DNA of 64,000 bases from an uncultured Muribaculaceae bacterium (GTDB lineage: Bacteria > Bacteroidota > Bacteroidia > Bacteroidales > Muribaculaceae), in assembly GCA_910585755.1 (NCBI GenBank), contig CAJUFH010000003.1, positions 29,387 to 93,386 on the forward strand. Direction: 5' to 3'. Each line of letters opens with the position of its first letter. Positions within the stretch are counted from its first letter, which is position 1. Under the pieces are notes generated by a model. That model did not search any database. It saw nothing but the letters and a program-made list of their open reading frames with translations, and was not told where the DNA came from. Both the position numbers and the translations under genes were made by a program. Shown here piece by piece: positions 60,861 through 64,000 of the stretch.

Positions 60861-62369
60861 TCAGGCTTTGGTTTCGGGAGTCTCGGGAGTCTTCTTCTCC
60901 TCGAACACCACCCGCATGTGGGACTGTGGGTAGCGGAGCACCAGGCAGCTCGCCTCGGTAATCACGATCGCGTCGACGTTGCGGACTCCGGCGGAGCGGA
61001 GGTCGAGGCGCTCGGTGCGGAAGGGGACGTGGCAGTACTTCGTGATGTACTCCGGGTCAATCACCATCCCGTTGTTCGGCATGCCGCACTGGTCGAACAC
61101 CTCGGAAATCATTACGTAGAGGGTGCCGAACTTGGAGTGGATTTCGGTGAAGTCGAGGCCCCACTTCGTGACGGCCTGGTCGGACATCAGAACGCGCTTA
61201 TGCTCCAGGTTGTGCAGCTTCTCGATCAGGCCGGTGCCCGCCAGGAGAATCTTTCGCGACGACCCGGCGTTGTTGGCGAACGCCTGCTTGCAGAGCGCTA
61301 CCAGCGTCTCCTCCCCTTTAAGCTCGGAATAGCTGAAGGTGTTTCCGGTCTGGTTCCATATACCCCCGGTGAGGAGGATTTCGTCGGGGCGGCCGGGGAG
61401 GGTCAGGCGCTTCTTGTGGCCGAAGAGGAAGTTTTTCTCCATACCCATTCGCATGTCGATGATGGCGGCTTCCTCCTGGTCGGAGAAGGTCCAGCCCACC
61501 TCCTTGTTGGCGATTTTGACGAAGGTCGACTGCTCGACCTGGGCCTTGAAAATCTGGCAGAAGTTGGTGCTCTTCACCGGGAGCGCCCCGCTCTGGGAGG
61601 TCGTCACGTCAAGCTCCCCCGCGGCGCGGCCCATGCGGACAACCTTCGTGCCCGACGGAATCGCGGGAACACAGCCGATTTCGGAGCCGGCGTAGGTATT
61701 GTTGACCGCCACGACCGTGATCGAGGTCGAGTCGCACTCCATGACGTACAGCACGAGCGGTTCCCCGGCGGCGTTCGCGACCGACGGCACTATAACCGTA
61801 GTCGAGGGCTGGAACGCGTCGGCGTTCGCCAGCATGATTTTCGCGGGCTTCTCGACGGTCGGGTTGCGGTCGTTGTCCCCGGCGAAGGCCGCGGTGGTCT
61901 CGGCCATGACGGGGCGGGTGTCGACCGAATAGTAGTCGACCTTCATCGAACCGCAGAGGCGGCTCCCGCCGTAGCGCGAAATCTGGTCGAGCGGGGTCGA
62001 CATGGGGCGGATTTTGACGATGCGGTCGTCAATCTCGTTGCGCAGGAGGCCGGGGGAGACCTCGTCGGCGAGCTGGGTCGTCACCGGGACCCCGTCGGTG
62101 TGGACCCCGAGCGCCGCGACGCCTCCGACAGCGGCCACACTCGCGCCACCGGCGCCGAAAAGCCACGCCTCGAGCGCGTCGGCCAGCGTGCGGCCGTCAA
62201 GCGCCGCCAGAGCGTCTCCGGCCCCGCCCAGGGCCGAGGCCACCGCGTCGGGAGCGTCGGTGAACCCCAGGATTCCCAGCACTCCGAGGAGCCACAGGAT
62301 CCATTTGTACTTGCAACCTTCCTGGTTGCGCAGATAATCGACAAGTTTCTTCAAAAGCATCTTTAACAT
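60861..62369 (-). CDS. Major capsid-like protein (SU10/DUF5309-type HK97 fold)
   Basis: This 502-residue protein contains DRIVKIRPMSTPLDQISRYG near residue 110, YYSVDTRPVMAETTAAFAGD and KEVGWTFSDQEEAAIIDMRM, then KFGTLYVMISEVFDQCGMPN and VPFRTERLDLRSAGVRNVDA, the pattern of SU10-like/DUF5309 capsid proteins. Residues 1-100 are unusual: YKWILWLLGVLGILGF is a hydrophobic helix, followed by an Ala/Gly-rich segment. Such a helix is not normal in a capsid protein. The frame is intact and GC-rich. It may be an old prophage part or a domesticated shell protein. Confidence 0.7.
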   Translation of the reverse strand: MLKMLLKKLVDYLRNQEGCKYKWILWLLGVLGILGFTDAPDAVASALGGAGDALAALDGRTLADALEAWLFGAGGASVAAVGGVAALGVHTDGVPVTTQLADEVSPGLLRNEIDDRIVKIRPMSTPLDQISRYGGSRLCGSMKVDYYSVDTRPVMAETTAAFAGDNDRNPTVEKPAKIMLANADAFQPSTTVIVPSVANAAGEPLVLYVMECDSTSITVVAVNNTYAGSEIGCVPAIPSGTKVVRMGRAAGELDVTTSQSGALPVKSTNFCQIFKAQVEQSTFVKIANKEVGWTFSDQEEAAIIDMRMGMEKNFLFGHKKRLTLPGRPDEILLTGGIWNQTGNTFSYSELKGEETLVALCKQAFANNAGSSRKILLAGTGLIEKLHNLEHKRVLMSDQAVTKWGLDFTEIHSKFGTLYVMISEVFDQCGMPNNGMVIDPEYITKYCHVPFRTERLDLRSAGVRNVDAIVITEASCLVLRYPQSHMRVVFEEKKTPETPETKA

Positions 62370-62395
62370 AGCAGTTTAATTTAAAGGTTTAATAT

Positions 62396-62550
62396 TTAAA
62401 AGGTGAATGGTTAAGGGTGAAAGGTGAAGATAATAGTTTGGTGAAAGGTGAAAATAATAGTTTATAGATTTGAGCGTTGTCTTCACTCAGGCGCTGCCTG
62501 ATTTTCACTTTTCACTTTTCTCACATCAACTTTCGCTTACGAAAGTTGAT
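62396..62550. repeat. GGTGAA-family repeat, copy 4
   Basis: The segment has AAGGGTGAAAGGTGAAG (62414-62430), the inverted ATCAGGC-type hairpin at 62481-62508 (reverse of 17504-17539), and a perfect terminal hairpin ATCAACTTTCG-CTTA-CGAAAGTTGAT (62525-62550). It ends exactly where the next gene's stop begins. Confidence 0.75.
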
Positions 62551-62964
62551 TTATTGGTCCCAGATGCTCGGGCGCCGGTTCGCCAGAAACCCGCTGTCGG
62601 CGGAAGAGATTCGGGCCTCGGGTGGAGCGGCGGGAGCCTCGAACATCCCGGGTCGCGCCATCAGCTCCGCGATCGACTCATTGCGCCCCCGGCGGTACGC
62701 CTCGGCCACAAGCCGCTCGACCTCCTCGGCGGGAACGCCCCGCTCCGCGGCCGGTTCTTCGGGTAGCGGAGCTTCCGAAACCGACGGGATTTCCGCCGCG
62801 GGTAGCGGAACCGTTTCCGCCGGAGCTTCAGAAACCGGCGGCGCGGTTTCCTCCTCTACCGCGGCTTCCACTTCAGGCCCTTCCGCGGCCTCTCCGGGAG
62901 GGGTTTCGGCGGGTGTTGCCACATCCGCTACGCGGTTTTCTTGCAAAATTTCCTCAGTTTTCAT
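62551..62964 (-). CDS. Acidic scaffold-like protein upstream of the capsid gene
   Basis: This 137-residue acidic protein has a Glu/Ala/Pro-rich N-terminal two-thirds and a short conserved-looking C-terminus (VERLVAEAYRRGRNESIAEL, then SGFLANRRPSIWDQ). Being acidic, low-complexity and just before the capsid gene, it fits a scaffolding protein position. I have no motif match. Its start lies 56 bases downstream of a TAACTTTG -7 box (minus, 63020-63027), probably the promoter of the whole block. Confidence 0.5.
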   Translation of the reverse strand: MKTEEILQENRVADVATPAETPPGEAAEGPEVEAAVEEETAPPVSEAPAETVPLPAAEIPSVSEAPLPEEPAAERGVPAEEVERLVAEAYRRGRNESIAELMARPGMFEAPAAPPEARISSADSGFLANRRPSIWDQ

Positions 62965-63019
62965 ACAATTGAATTTAAATTTTATAAAATATCTATTGCA
63001 ATTCTTTCCGAACGCATTG

Positions 63020-63027
63020 CAAAGTTA
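63020..63027 (-). promoter_or_regulatory. -7 box for the phage-head block
   Basis: Minus strand TAACTTTG (forward CAAAGTTA), exact consensus, 56 bases before the scaffold-like gene. No TTTG box is 20 bases upstream. Confidence 0.4.
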
Positions 63028-63172
63028 CGACGCCGCGACCCCCTCCCGTATGCGATAATGCAACTTTTGGATTATATAGCCCCGCAAAGAGCTGTTTACC
63101 AATGGTAAATTTTGATTTTTGAATCTTTTAACACAATCGTTGTTACATTCCACAAACATTTTCGCCGGAAAG

Positions 63173-63204
63173 TTTGGAACGGCGCGCAATATGTTGTAAC
63201 TTTG
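63173..63204 (+). promoter_or_regulatory. Consensus promoter with no recognised gene downstream
   Basis: TTTG (63173-63176), a 20-base spacer and TAACTTTG (63197-63204) match the two-box Bacteroidota consensus exactly. The ATG at 63233 downstream is followed at once by a stop. Confidence 0.7.
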
Positions 63205-63799
63205 CCGCCGAGAGCAAATTGTGAAATACGGATGCGTTAAACTCCCCGGAAAGCGCGAGAAGCTCCCATTTTTCCCTGTCTGGAAACCGCCAGGCCACCC
63301 ACCCGGGCCTCAAAACCCGGAGAGCCGCCATCAATAAAAATCCGTCCACGGAAAGAAAAGCCATCTTTCGCCGACTCCATAGGCTTCGGGGGTGCGAACG
63401 GTGCGCGTGCCACAATTCCAAACGTTGGACCGGGCGCTTGGCGGTGCCTCAGATAGGCTTGGAATCGGAACATGCGCGACAACCCGTCCGCACCCCTTTT
63501 TCAAGCGCGCCCCGCCCCCGCTCCCTCCAACCCTACCCTCTGTCCTGATCCCGCTCCCTCTCCAACCCCTCCCAGCAGCCCGAAACCAAAGGCTTCCAAA
63601 GTTTCAAGTCCTCTATCCCCAATCCGCTGAAGGCCTAAGCCTTCAACCCTCTCTCCCCCCCTCCTACCGCGGCGAGGCGTAAGCCAAGCTTTCCAGGCGC
63701 CACCGCGGTCTCCTCCAGCGCTCCCTCCCGGAGCCACCGACAACGCATATCCATTGCTTATTTACACATATATTGACTGGTAATATTACTACGTATCTG
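63205..63799 (+). other. Possible noncoding transcript region
   Basis: Nearly 600 bases between the consensus promoter and a terminator-like hairpin hold no open frame I trust: candidate frames are short, on the other strand, and compositionally poor. The first about 270 bases are GC-rich with several short inverted segments (CCGGGCCT...CCCGG near 63303); the rest is C-rich. I could not match it to tmRNA, RNase P, SRP RNA or 6S RNA by eye. It could be a structural RNA or just decayed DNA. Confidence 0.3.
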
Positions 63800-63838
63800 G
63801 GACAAGGAAAGTCGTGAGATTATCCTTGTCTATTTTTT
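63800..63838 (+). terminator. Terminator-like hairpin near the window end
   Basis: GACAAGGA (63801-63808) pairs with TCCTTGTC (63823-63830), loop 14 bases, followed by TATTTTTTTC. It could end a transcript starting at about 63211. A further -7-like TAATTTTG is at 63913-63920, and no gene is visible from there to base 64000. Confidence 0.5.
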
Positions 63839-64000
63839 TCGCGTCCTCCCCTTCCCGCCCCCAAGCGCCCCAAACATCATCCCATAAACCTTAACCCCTT
63901 TTTTGCCTTTGTTAATTTTGCGCCGATATTTTTGCTTTTATTCGCTTTTTCGGGTCAAGCCGAATTTCCGGTGCATATGTTAAAATCGGGAGATTAGAGT

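Noticed and set aside
57822..62964. Complete inducible prophage
   Set aside because: No terminase, tail, lysis, integrase or repressor gene is visible, and the left boundary abuts pheT.
63143..63743. Several minus-strand open frames of 80-92 codons
   Set aside because: Composition and Arg/Gly content look like antisense noise; no motif, no start signal and mutually overlapping.
1..64000. tRNA, rRNA or CRISPR arrays
   Set aside because: No T-loop consensus, rRNA segments or regularly spaced repeats were found on reading both strands.
63978..64000. Gene start at the right edge (atgttaaaatcgg)
   Set aside because: The frame meets a TAG after six codons.

Overview
The window looks like chromosomal DNA of a Bacteroidota member, most likely order Bacteroidales. 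The evidence is a set of Bacteroidota housekeeping families (DUF4834, DUF3467, DUF2851, DUF2723, DUF4294, DUF3078, fused SpmAB, short LptC, OmpH lipoprotein) and promoters of the Bacteroidota type: a -7 box TAnnTTTG, often with a TTTG/ATTG box exactly 20 bp upstream. The backbone is GC-rich with strongly GC-biased third codon positions. Genus cannot be assigned from this alone.

Layout. 1-5.6 kb: end of a cation/proton antiporter, a DUF1846 protein, a REP-associated tyrosine transposase between its REP-like hairpins, then DUF4834, pssA and psd (phosphatidylethanolamine synthesis). 5.9-14.9 kb: an AT-rich, overlapping six-gene minus-strand operon that reads as a peptide natural-product (RiPP) locus. 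In transcription order it has a radical SAM/SPASM enzyme, a 66-residue Cys-rich precursor, an outer-membrane beta-barrel, a PqqD-like/M50 protease fusion, an O-antigen-ligase-like membrane protein and a transglutaminase-like lipoprotein. 15.1-19 kb: nadB, DUF4294, pgi. 19.1-19.7 kb: a DUF3791/DUF3990 module whose central DUF3990 gene is cut to 33 codons. 20-25.5 kb: rplU-rpmA, DUF3467-cysS-helicase, and divergent DUF2851. 25.5-27.4 kb: fused SpmAB and a YafQ-like toxin-antitoxin pair. 27.5-41.5 kb: PAP2 phosphatase, DUF2723, deacetylase, queG, OmpH lipoprotein, dipeptidase, muramidase, a Gly/Pro/Asn-rich secreted protein, an ArnT-like glycosyltransferase and LicD. 41.7-49.5 kb: a Bax-inhibitor protein, argS, pfkA, then coaX-OM protein-lptC-CNNM/CBS protein. 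49.6-57.7 kb: a five-gene operon ending in a Crp-type regulator, a HAD phosphatase and aroB, then DUF3078, YebC and pheT. 57.8-63 kb: a phage-head gene block (scaffold-like, major capsid, connector-like, portal, two small proteins) with no terminase, tail, integrase or lysis gene.

The two accessory blocks of most interest are the RiPP-like operon and the capsid/portal block. In the first, the radical SAM enzyme would modify the CxxCxxCxxC tail of the precursor. The RRE-bearing M50 protease would then recognise the leader and cut it at the inner membrane. The barrel, polytopic protein and lipoprotein would act in export, attachment or display. The capsid block matches the host in base composition, keeps intact reading frames and carries dispersed host repeats in its spacers, which suggests an old, possibly domesticated, insertion. 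At least three small repeat families occur between genes: GTAG-type REPs next to their transposase, a GGTGAA-rich hairpin family (four sites) and a 42-bp element (two sites). No tRNA, rRNA or CRISPR array was seen.
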